Shown here: positions 1-8,339 of the stretch, piece after piece
How positions within the stretch are numbered: position 1 is the stretch's first letter
Layout of the letters: each line of letters begins with the position of its first letter
Source: Falsiroseomonas oleicola
GTDB lineage: Bacteria > Pseudomonadota > Alphaproteobacteria > Acetobacterales > Acetobacteraceae
Assembly: GCF_019029495.1 (NCBI RefSeq)
Contig: NZ_JAERQM010000006.1
Span: forward strand, 139,115 to 203,114
DNA: 64,000 bases
Reading direction: 5' to 3'
The notes under the pieces: model-generated
Database searches by the model: none
Told to the model about the DNA's origin: nothing
Seen by the model: the letters and a program-made list of their open reading frames with translations, nothing else
Program-made: the position numbers and the translations under genes

Positions 1-59
1 AGAATCAGGAACAGCGCGCCGAGCAGCAGGAGCCCGGCCTCGGTCTGTGCGAGGTCCAT
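1..59 (-). CDS. dctM: TRAP transporter large permease, DctM-type (5' fragment)
   Basis: Only the first 19 codons are present; the gene runs off the left edge. The ATG lies 2 nt after the small-permease stop, and the start MDLAQTEAG is followed by a Leu-rich stretch, as in the first membrane segment of DctM. Identity rests mainly on order: receptor, small permease, then this gene. DctM is the ion-coupled transmembrane channel of the TRAP complex and would carry the organic acid delivered by the periplasmic receptors. Confidence 0.7.
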   Translation of the reverse strand, partial: MDLAQTEAGLLLLGALFLI

Positions 60-61
60 GC

Positions 62-601
62 TCAGATCTCCCCCAGGGCGCGCTCGAGCGCCGATTCCTC
101 GGCGGCCCTGCGGTAGGATGGCGTGCCGCCGGACAGGTGGACCACCAGGTCATCCAGCAGCGAAATGCCGAACAGGGTGCAGCCGACCGCGCAGGCCGAT
201 TGCGGCACCCAAAGCAGCCAGGGCACGGTGCCCTGCGCCACATCCTCGAACAGCCAGGAATCATGGGCGAGGTCGCCGACCGACCAGGCCAGGAAGATCG
301 CGAGGCCGGCGGCCAGCACCAGGGCCAGCGTTTCCATCGCGAAGCGCGCCCTGCCCTTCACATGGCCGATGATGAGATCGACGCGGATATGCGCCCCGGC
401 GCGGAAGGCATAGGCCAGCGGCAGCAGGGCCGAGCCCGCCACCGCGAAGGCGGTCAGGTCATCCGCGCCATCCACCGACAGGCCAAACTGACGGCCGATC
501 ACCTGCGCCGCGATGATGACGCCAATGGAGGCCAGCGTCACGCCGCCGGCGATGCCTCCGGCGAGATACAGCAGGTCGAGCCCGCGCCGCAGCGCGCCCA
601 T
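62..601 (-). CDS. dctQ: TRAP transporter small permease, DctQ-type
   Basis: A 179-residue membrane protein with four hydrophobic segments, the usual DctQ size and topology. The segment with DLTAFAVAGSALLPLAYAFRAGAHIRVDLI is typical of the family. It begins 1 nt after the stop of the receptor gene upstream, so translation is probably coupled; a longer reading would overlap that receptor. It assembles with DctM in the inner membrane. The substrate cannot be read from it; TRAP systems usually take up carboxylates. Confidence 0.85.
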   Translation of the reverse strand: MGALRRGLDLLYLAGGIAGGVTLASIGVIIAAQVIGRQFGLSVDGADDLTAFAVAGSALLPLAYAFRAGAHIRVDLIIGHVKGRARFAMETLALVLAAGLAIFLAWSVGDLAHDSWLFEDVAQGTVPWLLWVPQSACAVGCTLFGISLLDDLVVHLSGGTPSYRRAAEESALERALGEI

Positions 602-602
602 C

Positions 603-1589
603 TCAGCCGGCGGCCCGCAGCGCGGCGATGATCTTGCGGCCATCCTCGCCGGCGCGGCCGGCCCATTCATCGGCCATGGTGGCGCCGGTGCGGGCCATGC
701 CCTCCATCAGGGCCGGGGAGGCGGTGGCAACCGTCATGCCGCGGCTGGCGAGCGTGGCCTGTGCCGCATCGCGCGCCGCCTCGCTCATCGCCCAGCCGCG
801 CGTCTCGGCCGCCGCGGCGGCGCTGCGGATGGTGGCCTGCACCTCGGCCGGCAGGGCCTCCAGCGCGCGGCGGTTCACGAAGACGGCGTTCTTGGTCCAG
901 GTGAAGCCGATCGGCGTGAAGTGGCGCGCATAGTCCCAGGCGGCGGTGTCCACGCCGGTGGCGGCGGAGGTGACCATGGAATTCACCACGCCGGTGGCGA
1001 AGGCCTGCGGAATCTCGGCCGCCTGCACCAGGGTCGGCGTGGCGCCGATCAGCGTCGCGAAGCGGTTGGTCATGACGTTGAAGGTGCGCATCTTGGTGCC
1101 GCGCAGCGCCTCCAGCGAATCGACCGGGAAGTTGGTGTAGAAGCCAGAGGGCGGCCAGGGCACGGTGTAGAGCAGCGACAGCCCCTGCCGCGCCAGCCGC
1201 GCCTCCACCATCGGGCGGGACAGGTCGGCGAGCTTCTTTGCTTCGGGGTAGCTGGTCACCAGCTGCGGGATGCTGTCGACCTCGAGCAGCGGATCCTCAT
1301 TGCCATAGGCGGAGATCAGGATCTCGCCGAGCTGCACCTGGCCGGTCTGCGCGCCGCGCTTGATCTGCGGCATCGGCAGCAGGCTGCCATTGCTGTGAAG
1401 CTGGATCGAAAGCCGGCCGCCGGAGCCCTGCTCCACCGCCGTGATGAATTCGCGGATGTTGCGGGTGTGGAAATTGCCATCCGGATAGGGCGTCGCGAAC
1501 TGCCAGCGGGCGGTCTGGGCCTGGGCGATGCGGGGCAGCGCGGGCGCGGCAAGGCTGGTCGCCAGAATGGCGCGGCGAGAAAGGATCAT
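603..1589 (-). CDS. dctP: TRAP solute-binding protein, DctP-type (copy A)
   Basis: Periplasmic receptor of 328 residues. A twin-arginine leader (MILSRRAILA, cleavage near AQAQ at residue 25) suggests Tat export. The body is DctP-like, with QLHSNGSLLPMPQIKRG, IPQLV and an ATGVVNSMVTSAATG segment in the ligand-binding region. ATG 1589 is chosen because the leader starts there; the upstream extension is not signal-like. It abuts dctQ and is strongly similar along its whole length to the receptor just upstream (1758-2741), so the two are tandem paralogues serving one permease pair. Confidence 0.87.
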   Translation of the reverse strand: MILSRRAILATSLAAPALPRIAQAQTARWQFATPYPDGNFHTRNIREFITAVEQGSGGRLSIQLHSNGSLLPMPQIKRGAQTGQVQLGEILISAYGNEDPLLEVDSIPQLVTSYPEAKKLADLSRPMVEARLARQGLSLLYTVPWPPSGFYTNFPVDSLEALRGTKMRTFNVMTNRFATLIGATPTLVQAAEIPQAFATGVVNSMVTSAATGVDTAAWDYARHFTPIGFTWTKNAVFVNRRALEALPAEVQATIRSAAAAAETRGWAMSEAARDAAQATLASRGMTVATASPALMEGMARTGATMADEWAGRAGEDGRKIIAALRAAG

Positions 1590-1722
1590 GTCTGAAGCCC
1601 CCGATTGGCAGTGCGTTATGGCGCGATCATCGGGGCCAAACGGCGCCGCGCGCAAGGGGCTGTTGCGGTGCAGCGAAAGTTTGGAGGCAGTTTGCGACAA
1701 CGGCGAGGCCCCCTTCACCCAA

Positions 1723-1749
1723 CCCTCTCCCCCCGTTGGGGGGAGAGGG
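1723..1749. repeat. Perfect GC-rich hairpin between the two dctP copies
   Basis: CCCTCTCCCCCC (1723-1734) and GGGGGGAGAGGG (1738-1749) form a perfect 12-bp stem with a 3-nt GTT loop, 8 nt beyond the stop of the upstream receptor gene. It could act as a terminator or mRNA-stabilising 3' hairpin giving more receptor than permease. Sequences of this CCCTCTCCCC...GGGGAGAGGG kind also occur as dispersed intergenic repeats in high-GC Proteobacteria. No second copy was noticed here. Confidence 0.7.
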
Positions 1750-1757
1750 CTCTCGGG

Positions 1758-2741
1758 TCAGGCCTTGTAGTCGGCGATCAGCTTGGCGCCGTCGGCGCCG
1801 GCGCGCGCCACCCATTCATCCGTCATGGTGGTGCTGATGCGGCGCAGGCCGGCGAGGAATTCCTCGGTTGGCGGGACGATCTGCATGCCGCGGCTGCCGA
1901 GCGTCGCTTCCGTGCTGCGCTGGGCTTCCGCGCTCAGCTCATAGCCACGGGTCTCGGCCGCCGCCGCCGCCGCGCGCACCGCCGCCTGATCCGCCGCCGA
2001 CAGCGCATCGAGTGCGCGGCGGGAGACGATGACGGCGTTCTTGGTCATGGAGAAGCCGAGCGGCGTGAAGACCTTCGCATAGTCCCAGGCGGCTGTGTCG
2101 ACGCCCGTGGCGGCGGAGGTGATCTGCGCCTGCACCACGCCGGTGGCGAAGGCCTGCGCCAGTTCCGCCGACTGCACCAGCGTGGGCTGCGCGCCGACGA
2201 GGGCGGCGAATCGGTTGGTCGCCGGGCTGAAGGTGCGGAAGCGCAGGCCGCGCAGACCCTCGATCGTCGGGATCGGGTTCTGGGCATAGAGGCCGGCCGG
2301 CGGCCAGGGCACCATGTAGAGCAGGCTGAGGCCCTGCCGCGCGAGGCGCGTCTCGATATAGGGCTTCTGCAGATCCGCCAGCTTCTTCGCCTGGGCGAAG
2401 TTGGTGACGAGCTGCGGAATCGCATCGGCGTCGAAGAAGACGTCCTCGTTCGAATAGGCGGTCAGCAGGATCTCGCCGGCCTGCACCTGGCTGGTCTGCA
2501 CGCCGCGCTTGATCTGCGGCATCGGCAGCAGCGCGCCGTTGGAATGCAGCTGGATGGAAAGCCGGCCGCTGGTCGCGGCCTCCAGCTCCGTCAGCATCTG
2601 GCGGATGTTGCGGGTGTGGAAATTGCCGTCGGCATAGGGCGTGGCCATCTGCCAGCGGGTCTGTGCCTGAGCGCCGCGCGACAAGGCGGGCGCGGCCAAA
2701 GCGGCGCCGGCGGCGGCAAGAAGGTGGCGGCGGTCGATCAT
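1758..2741 (-). CDS. dctP: TRAP solute-binding protein, DctP-type (copy B)
   Basis: Periplasmic receptor of 327 residues, a tandem paralogue of the gene at 603-1589. Both share ATPY.DGNFHTRNIR, LSIQLHSNG.LLPMPQIKRG, LARQGLSLLY.VPWPP and SAATGVDTAAWDYA. A Tat-like leader (MIDRRHLLAA, ending near GAQAQ) and a GGGGGA Shine-Dalgarno support the ATG at 2741. It is the promoter-proximal gene of the TRAP operon. Divergence is concentrated in surface segments, so the pair may bind related but different ligands. Confidence 0.87.
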   Translation of the reverse strand: MIDRRHLLAAAGAALAAPALSRGAQAQTRWQMATPYADGNFHTRNIRQMLTELEAATSGRLSIQLHSNGALLPMPQIKRGVQTSQVQAGEILLTAYSNEDVFFDADAIPQLVTNFAQAKKLADLQKPYIETRLARQGLSLLYMVPWPPAGLYAQNPIPTIEGLRGLRFRTFSPATNRFAALVGAQPTLVQSAELAQAFATGVVQAQITSAATGVDTAAWDYAKVFTPLGFSMTKNAVIVSRRALDALSAADQAAVRAAAAAAETRGYELSAEAQRSTEATLGSRGMQIVPPTEEFLAGLRRISTTMTDEWVARAGADGAKLIADYKA

Positions 2742-2819
2742 GATGAAGCTGTCCCCCGGATGTTGATCTCCGTGGGCCGGAGCATCGCCCCCAACCGACC
2801 GCCCCGGCAAGTCCCCGCG

Positions 2820-3086
2820 TTACAGCGGGTAATCCCGCACCGGATCCACCCCGGCCGTGGTGAGGAACTTGCGCAGCTCCACCACCTCCTCCTTCGCCAG
2901 GCTGTGGCGGCTTTCGTGGAAGCCGTGGGTGTGGCCGTTCAGGCTGACCTTCATCTGGCCATGCCCGCCCGCGCTGACCTGCGCACCGAGCGATTCGAAG
3001 ACGGCGGCCACGTCGCGCGGGTCGATGTTGGAGCTTACCGGATGGGCGAACAAAGCGTGCAGGACCTTGCGGTGCGGATGGTTCAT
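2820..3086 (-). CDS. Small HicA-like protein (solitary)
   Basis: An 88-residue protein. Its start (MNHPHRK.L.ALFA.PV...I...D), the central LGAQVS......VSLNG segment and the C-terminal FLTTAGV.P resemble the ~80-residue 'HicA family toxin' group common in alphaproteobacteria; HicA proteins are dsRBD-fold mRNA interferases. No HicB antitoxin gene is adjacent, and the usual GSH motif is degenerate (GGHGQ), so toxin activity is doubtful. The start is fixed by AGGAG 8 nt upstream. A perfect FNR/FixK box lies about 60 nt upstream. A distant fold relative with another role is possible. Confidence 0.6.
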   Translation of the reverse strand: MNHPHRKVLHALFAHPVSSNIDPRDVAAVFESLGAQVSAGGHGQMKVSLNGHTHGFHESRHSLAKEEVVELRKFLTTAGVDPVRDYPL

Positions 3087-3142
3087 GGGGCGACTCCTGG
3101 CGTTCGTTGTGCCCTGATCCTCCCGCCCGCCGCGCCGCAGGT

Positions 3143-3160
3143 CGTTGATATGTATCAACG
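3143..3160. promoter_or_regulatory. FNR/FixK (Anr)-type operator
   Basis: The dyad CGTTGATATGTATCAACG has 8-bp arms around TG and contains TTGAT-N4-ATCAA (3145-3158), the exact consensus for FNR/FixK/Anr-type CRP-family oxygen regulators. It lies about 65 nt (centre to ATG) upstream of the gene ending at 2820 and beyond the stop of the gene at 3166. If bound at -41.5, transcription would start near 3110 and leave a ~24-nt leader that includes the AGGAG. It could in principle be only a 3' hairpin of the upstream gene. Confidence 0.65.
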
Positions 3161-3165
3161 CACCG

Positions 3166-4743
3166 TCAGGGGGCCGGGCGTGTCCCCATGGCGACGGTGC
3201 GCTCATCCATCCGCGGCTCATGCACCAGGCCGCGCCGCGTCGCCCAGGAATTGCTGATGTTGAACAGCGGGATCATGGCGACATCGTCGGTCGCCAGCTT
3301 GATCGCCTGCCGCAGCACCGCCGCCCGATCCTCCAGCCGCAGCAGCGTCGCAGCGCGGTCGGTCAGCGCATCCAGCTCCGGGTTGGAATAGCGCGCGGAA
3401 TTCGCCGCGCCGCGCTGGGCCGCACGGTCGAAGGTGCCGATCACGCTGATCAGCACGCTGCCCGCTTCCCCCGTGCTGCTGCCCCAGCCGGCGAGGCGGA
3501 TGGGGAATTCCTGGCGCGCGGCGCGCGCGGAATAGCTGGTCCAGGGCACCGCCTCCACCGCCGTGCGCACGCCGATGCGGCTCCACATCTGCGCCACGGC
3601 CTGGGCGGTGCGGGCGTCGTTGGGGTAGCGGTCATTCGGCGTGAACAGCGTCATCCGGAAGCCGTCCGGGAAGCCCGCCTCGGCCAGCAGGCGGCGCGCG
3701 GCCTCCATGTCGAAGGTCGGCACCGGGACATCCGGCGCATGGGTGGTGGTGCCGGCCGGCATCCACTGCCCGGCGGGCGCCGCCGCACCCTCCATCACCC
3801 GTTCCACCAGCGCGTCGCGATTGACCGAGATGTTCAGCGCGCGGCGCACGCGGACATCGTCGAAGGGATTCTTCTCCAGCGGCCGGCCGTCATTGTCGGT
3901 CACGAAGGGCAGGTTGCCGCGGCGGGACCGGTCGGGGGCGATGAAGATCAGGCGCAGCCCCTGCACCTCCGCGATGGCGACGCGATTGTCGCGGCGCAGG
4001 CGCACCAGGTCGGTGGAGGGCACCTGGTCGATCACATCGACATCGCCGGCCAGCAGCGCGGAGACGCGCGAGGTGTCATTGGCGATGATGCGATAGGTCA
4101 CGCGTTCCCACGGCTGGCGCGGCCCGTGCCAGGCGTCGTTGCGCGCGAGCTCGAAGCGGTCGCCGGGCGTGGCGCCGGTGATGCGATAGGGGCCGGTGCC
4201 GATGGCGGCGCGCAGCGCATTGAAATCCTCCGTCCCGCGTCCTTCCACCGCATGTTTCGCGACGATGGCGATGGAGCCGAGTTCCACCGGCAGCAGCGGA
4301 TGCGGCCGCGCGGTGTGGAAGCGCACGGTATGGGCATCGACGATTTCCGTGCGCTGGATCGCGCGCACGAAGGGGCTGAAGCTTGCCGGGCTGTTCGGCA
4401 CCAGCGGCGGACGGGCGACGGAGAAGGCGACATCCTCCGCCGTGAAGGGCCTGCCGTCATGCCAGGTCACGCCCTGGCGCAGCTTGAATTCCCAGATCGT
4501 CGGGGAAACCGCTTCCCAGGATTCGGCGAGGCCGGGATAGGGCGTGACCTCCGCATCGCGTTCGACGAGGCGGTCGAAGATGTGCATGGAGAGCGCGAAG
4601 TTCGGCGCCGCATTGTAGAAATGCGGATCGACCGAAGTGGGCGGCGCGCCGGTCGCGACCGTCAGGTTCTGCGCGAGAGCCCCGGTTGAGAACGCGCCGG
4701 AGGAGGAGATCGCCAGAACCGTGGCCAGGATCGCACGCCGCAT
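3166..4743 (-). CDS. ABC transporter substrate-binding protein, family 5 (peptide/opine type)
   Basis: Periplasmic receptor of 525 residues with an N-terminal signal (MRRAILATVLAISSSG, cleavage near ALAQN). It has the SBP_bac_5 pattern: VDPHFYNAAPNF, LAESWEAVSPTIWEFKLRQGVTWHDG.PFTAEDV, then GTGPYR and the C-terminal ARQEFPIRLAGWGSS region. Such proteins bind di/oligopeptides, opines or glutathione. It starts 4 nt after the CBS gene, so the two are probably co-transcribed. No permease or ATPase gene is adjacent, so it must share a transporter encoded elsewhere. Confidence 0.85.
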   Translation of the reverse strand: MRRAILATVLAISSSGAFSTGALAQNLTVATGAPPTSVDPHFYNAAPNFALSMHIFDRLVERDAEVTPYPGLAESWEAVSPTIWEFKLRQGVTWHDGRPFTAEDVAFSVARPPLVPNSPASFSPFVRAIQRTEIVDAHTVRFHTARPHPLLPVELGSIAIVAKHAVEGRGTEDFNALRAAIGTGPYRITGATPGDRFELARNDAWHGPRQPWERVTYRIIANDTSRVSALLAGDVDVIDQVPSTDLVRLRRDNRVAIAEVQGLRLIFIAPDRSRRGNLPFVTDNDGRPLEKNPFDDVRVRRALNISVNRDALVERVMEGAAAPAGQWMPAGTTTHAPDVPVPTFDMEAARRLLAEAGFPDGFRMTLFTPNDRYPNDARTAQAVAQMWSRIGVRTAVEAVPWTSYSARAARQEFPIRLAGWGSSTGEAGSVLISVIGTFDRAAQRGAANSARYSNPELDALTDRAATLLRLEDRAAVLRQAIKLATDDVAMIPLFNISNSWATRRGLVHEPRMDERTVAMGTRPAP

Positions 4744-4747
4744 CGTT

Positions 4748-5185
4748 TCACCCCGCGCTTTCGACGTAATGCCGCAACTCTTCGGCTTCATGCACCGCCT
4801 CCTCGATCCGCGCCTTCACCAGGTCGCCGATCGAGACCATGCCCGCGAGGCTGCCATCCTCCTCCAGCACCGGCAAGTGACGAACGCGCCGATCGGTCAT
4901 CAGGCCGAGCGCTTCCGGGATGCGGGTGCGCGGCGTCACGGTGTGCAGGGCGCGGGTCATCAGCCGCGCGGCCGGCATGGTGACCGCCTCCGCCCCATGC
5001 GCGCCGAGGGCGCGGACGATGTCGCGTTCGCTGACGATGCCGAGCACGTCGCCGCCCGGATCGCGCACCAGCACGGCACCGATGCGGTGCTTCGCCAACA
5101 CCTGGGCGACATGGCCGGCATGGTCCTGCGCGGTGACCGAGATCACATCGGCGCCCTTGCGACGCAGGATGATGGCGATGGTCAT
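4748..5185 (-). CDS. Tandem CBS-domain protein
   Basis: A 145-residue protein of two CBS domains (about 8-62 and 75-130), with the typical motif ends GIVSERDIVRAL and GMVSIGDLVKARI. Stand-alone CBS pairs usually bind adenine nucleotides and modulate other proteins. GGGAGG lies 8 nt before ATG 5185. It is followed after 4 nt by the peptide receptor gene, an unusual pairing. No FNR/FixK box was found in its upstream region, although proteins of this type are often in such regulons. Confidence 0.85.
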   Translation of the reverse strand: MTIAIILRRKGADVISVTAQDHAGHVAQVLAKHRIGAVLVRDPGGDVLGIVSERDIVRALGAHGAEAVTMPAARLMTRALHTVTPRTRIPEALGLMTDRRVRHLPVLEEDGSLAGMVSIGDLVKARIEEAVHEAEELRHYVESAG

Positions 5186-5325
5186 GTTGTTGTCCTCCCG
5201 TTCTGGCAGGCGCACCGGTGGGGCGCTCCGCCGCTTGGAGGATGGTGGCAGGCCAGGCCGCCAGGGTTCAAGCACCGCGTGCACCGGGTCCGGCAATACA
5301 GCCGGGCGTTGTGCATTGCAGCAGA

Positions 5326-7092
5326 TCAGCCCACCCTTGGCTCCGTCCCCGTCAACTGCGTCCTGACCAGCTCCGCGAAGCGCCCGTCCTGCGCCACCAA
5401 CTCGGCGAAGCCGCCGCGTTCCACCACCTGGCCCTGGTCGAAGACCAGGATCTCATCCGCATCGCGCACCGTGGACAGGCGGTGCGCGATGACGAAGGTG
5501 GTGCGGCCGGCCATCAGGGCGCGCAGCGCACGCTGCACGCGCGCCTCCGTCGCCGCGTCCAGCGCGCTGGTCGCCTCGTCCAATATGAGCACCGGCGGGT
5601 CCTTCAGCAGCGCGCGCGCGATCGCCAGGCGCTGGCGCTGGCCGCCGGACAGCATGGTGCCGCGTTCGCCCACCAGCGTGTCGTAGCCCTGCGGCTTGGC
5701 CATGATGAAGTCATGCGCCTCCGCCATCCGGCAGCAGCGTTCCAGATCCTCCTGCGTCGCATCGGGGCGGCCGATCAGCAGGTTGTCGCGGATGGTGCGG
5801 TTGAACAGCAGGCTCTCCTGGAACACCACGCCGACATTGCGCCGCAGGCTGTCGAGTGTCAGGTCGCGCAGGTCATGGCCATCCAGCGTGATGCGCCCCT
5901 CCACCGGGTCCCACAGCCGCTGCAGCAGCGCCATCGCGGTGGACTTGCCGGCGCCGGTCTGGCCAACCAGGGCGATGGTGCGGCCCGGCGGCGCTTCCAT
6001 TTCCACATTCTTCAGGATGGCCGGGCCGCCGGGATAGGCGAAGGCGACATTCTGGAAATGCACCGCGCCCTCCGCCCGCCCAATCGTCGTCGCATCCGGC
6101 TTTTCCGGCACCGAGGTGCGCGCATCCAGCACCGCGAAGAACTCCACCAGCGAGGGCATCTGGAACACCAGGCGGGAGACGAATCCCACCGCCCCCTCCA
6201 GCCGCCCGATCAGCAGCGTGGCGAAACCCATGAAGGAGACGATGTCCCCCACGCTCGCCATGCCCTGCACATGCAGGGTCGTGCCCAGGACGAAGATGGC
6301 GATGACGGTGATGGTGGCGGAGGCATTGGTCAGCACGGAGACCACGGCCCACCAGGTCAGCACCGGGAATTGCCGGTCCATCACCTGGCGGACGATGTCG
6401 CCGAATTGCCGCGCCTCCGATTCCAGGCGGGAGAAGGACTGCACCACCACGACATTGGACAGCGCATCCTGCGCATTGCCCGCGAGCTGTGTGTGCAGCC
6501 TCTCCACCTGGCCCTGCGCCGCCTCCGTCTTGCGGATCACCCAGGCGGAGACCAGCGCGAAGATGATGACCAGCACGATCAGCAGCAGGCCGAGCCGCCA
6601 GTTCATCACCAGCGTCAGCGGCAGCAGCACCACGGCGGCAATGAAGGTGGTCAGGTGCTCACGGAAGAAGGACAGCCACAGGCCGAACAGATTGTCGGCG
6701 CCGACCAGCATCACCTTCATCAGCCGGCCGGACTGCGTGTCGCCATGGAAGGACAGCGGCAGCGACATCACATGCTCGAAGTAGCGCGCCATCAGGGTCA
6801 GCCGGTTGCGATGCGCCATGCGGTCGGACAGCAGCGCCACGGCGACATTGGCACCGATGGCCGAAAGCCCGACGGCGCCCCAGAGCACCAGCAGCGCCAG
6901 AGCCTCGCGCCACAGGGCGGAGGTCTCCATGCGCTCGGACCGCGACAGCAGGTCGATCACCCGCCCGAACAGCACCGGCTCCAGGAACTGCAACCCGGCC
7001 AGTGCCAGCGCCGCGAAGCACAGCCCATAGGCAATCCATCGGTCTGGCCCGAGGAGTTGCAGCACCCGCCAATACAACCCCAGGAATCGCAT
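5326..7092 (-). CDS. ndvA: NdvA-like cyclic glucan ABC exporter (fused TMD-NBD)
   Basis: A 588-residue half-transporter: membrane domain about 1-320 (LEPVLFGRVIDLLS, LSFFREHLTTF, QFPVLTWWAV), then an ATPase with Walker A GQTGAGKST (377-385), signature LSGGQRQR (481) and Walker B VLILDEATSALD (501-512). Length and recalled motifs fit the NdvA/ChvA/Cgt family that exports beta-1,2-glucan to the periplasm better than lipid A or peptide exporters. The glucan synthase NdvB is not adjacent. There is no C39 peptidase domain. The start at 7092 gives the usual MRFLGLYWRVL onset. Confidence 0.75.
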   Translation of the reverse strand: MRFLGLYWRVLQLLGPDRWIAYGLCFAALALAGLQFLEPVLFGRVIDLLSRSERMETSALWREALALLVLWGAVGLSAIGANVAVALLSDRMAHRNRLTLMARYFEHVMSLPLSFHGDTQSGRLMKVMLVGADNLFGLWLSFFREHLTTFIAAVVLLPLTLVMNWRLGLLLIVLVIIFALVSAWVIRKTEAAQGQVERLHTQLAGNAQDALSNVVVVQSFSRLESEARQFGDIVRQVMDRQFPVLTWWAVVSVLTNASATITVIAIFVLGTTLHVQGMASVGDIVSFMGFATLLIGRLEGAVGFVSRLVFQMPSLVEFFAVLDARTSVPEKPDATTIGRAEGAVHFQNVAFAYPGGPAILKNVEMEAPPGRTIALVGQTGAGKSTAMALLQRLWDPVEGRITLDGHDLRDLTLDSLRRNVGVVFQESLLFNRTIRDNLLIGRPDATQEDLERCCRMAEAHDFIMAKPQGYDTLVGERGTMLSGGQRQRLAIARALLKDPPVLILDEATSALDAATEARVQRALRALMAGRTTFVIAHRLSTVRDADEILVFDQGQVVERGGFAELVAQDGRFAELVRTQLTGTEPRVG

Positions 7093-7263
7093 GCGACCAG
7101 CCCTTTCGCGCCTCCTTCCGTCCCCTGGCGGGGTCCGGCGGGCAGGCATGGGCTAAGTCGCCAAAATCCGATGCCCTTGCAAGTTGTCCGCCGCGCACGG
7201 CAAGGTCAGTGCGGTTTCGTAAGGCGGGCCAGAGCCCCGCCGACAGCCGACGGAGGAGTTTCC

Positions 7264-8265
7264 ATGACCGCCACCCGCCGCACCCTGCTCGGTGCAGCAC
7301 TCGTCACGCCAGCCCTGCTCCGGTCGGGCCAGGCCCTGGCCCAGGGCTGGTCGCCCAGCCGACCGATCCGCATCGTTGTCGGATTTCCGCCAGCCGGCAC
7401 CACGGATATCGCCGCCCGCCTGCTGTCCGAACCGCTCGGCCGCCGCCTGGGCACCCAGGTGGTGGTGGAAAACCGCCCCGGCGCCGGCGGCAATATCGCC
7501 AATGACGTGGTCGCGAAGTCGGAGCCCGATGGGCATACGCTGCTGATGCAGACCATCAGCGGCGGCGCGATCAATTATGCGCTGTATGGCGCGCGCATGC
7601 CGGTGAAGCCCGAGGATCTGGCCGCGGTCGGGCTGATGCTGCGGGTGCCCAACGCGATCTTCGTCAGCCCGCAGCTTCCGGCCCGCACGCTGGCGGAGCT
7701 GGTGGCGCTGGCCAAGGCGCGGCCGGGCGTGCTGAACCACGGCTCCTCCGGCGCCGGCACCTCGCTGCACATGACCGGCGAGTTGCTGAAGCTGGAGGCC
7801 GGGATCGACATGACCCATGTCCCCTTCCGCGGTGCCGGCCCGATGCTGCAGGAGATCATCGCCGGCCGGGTGGAGGTCGGCGTCGACAACCTTCCCTCCG
7901 TCATCGGCCATCTGCGCGACGGCCGGCTGCGGCCGCTGGCGGTCACCACGAAGGAAAGGTCGCCCGCCATGCCGGATGTGCCGACCACGGCGGAAGCGGG
8001 GCTTCCGGCCGTGGAGGCGACCGCCTGGTTCGGCCTGCAGGCGCCGGCCCGCACCCCCGCGCCGGTGCTGAAGCGCATCTCGGACGAGTTGAACCTCATC
8101 ATTCGCGATCCCGACATGCAGCGCCGCCTGGCCGATCTCGGCGGCATGCCGCCCAACCTGACGCCGGATGGCGGCACCAGCCCGGAGACCTTCGACGCCT
8201 TCGTGAAGGCCGAGATCACCAAGTGGGCCGAGGTGGTGCGGCGTTCGGGCGCGCGGGTGGAGTAG
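7264..8265 (+). CDS. Tripartite tricarboxylate receptor (Bug/TctC family)
   Basis: A 333-residue periplasmic receptor. The leader MTATRRTLLGAALVTPALL has a twin Arg and ends near ALAQ; GGAGGAG lies just upstream. Bug hallmarks are PIRIVVGFPPAGTTDIAARLL, VVVENRPGAGGNIA and VPFRGAGPMLQEIIAG. These proteins feed TctAB permeases with carboxylates or related small acids, but no tctA/tctB is nearby, as is usual for the greatly expanded Bug families of Acetobacteraceae and Burkholderiales. It diverges from the ndvA-like gene; a related copy follows. Confidence 0.87.
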   Translation: MTATRRTLLGAALVTPALLRSGQALAQGWSPSRPIRIVVGFPPAGTTDIAARLLSEPLGRRLGTQVVVENRPGAGGNIANDVVAKSEPDGHTLLMQTISGGAINYALYGARMPVKPEDLAAVGLMLRVPNAIFVSPQLPARTLAELVALAKARPGVLNHGSSGAGTSLHMTGELLKLEAGIDMTHVPFRGAGPMLQEIIAGRVEVGVDNLPSVIGHLRDGRLRPLAVTTKERSPAMPDVPTTAEAGLPAVEATAWFGLQAPARTPAPVLKRISDELNLIIRDPDMQRRLADLGGMPPNLTPDGGTSPETFDAFVKAEITKWAEVVRRSGARVE

Positions 8266-8272
8266 CCGGGCC

Positions 8273-8293
8273 GGGGCGGCCTTGCGCCGCCCC
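8273..8293. terminator. Hairpin between the two Bug genes
   Basis: GGGGCGGC and GCCGCCCC form an 8-bp perfect stem with a 5-nt CTTGC loop, 8 nt after the stop of the first Bug gene. No T-run follows, so it may be a transcript-stabilising or attenuating 3' hairpin rather than a full terminator. Confidence 0.5.
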
Positions 8294-8339
8294 GCCACAG
8301 CCCCATGATAGCGGCCTTTCGATGAGGAAACGTGCCGCA

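Noticed and set aside
2820-3160. Complete HicAB toxin-antitoxin module
   Set aside because: No HicB-like gene lies on either side; the neighbours are a TRAP receptor and a peptide receptor.
5326-7092. C39-peptidase exporter for the double-glycine-leader protein
   Set aside because: The protein begins directly with the membrane domain; there is no N-terminal peptidase domain.
5218-8265. 1015-codon plus-strand frame running through the ndvA-like gene into the first Bug gene
   Set aside because: Only the last 333 codons (Bug receptor from 7264) are real; the rest is antisense to the ABC exporter.
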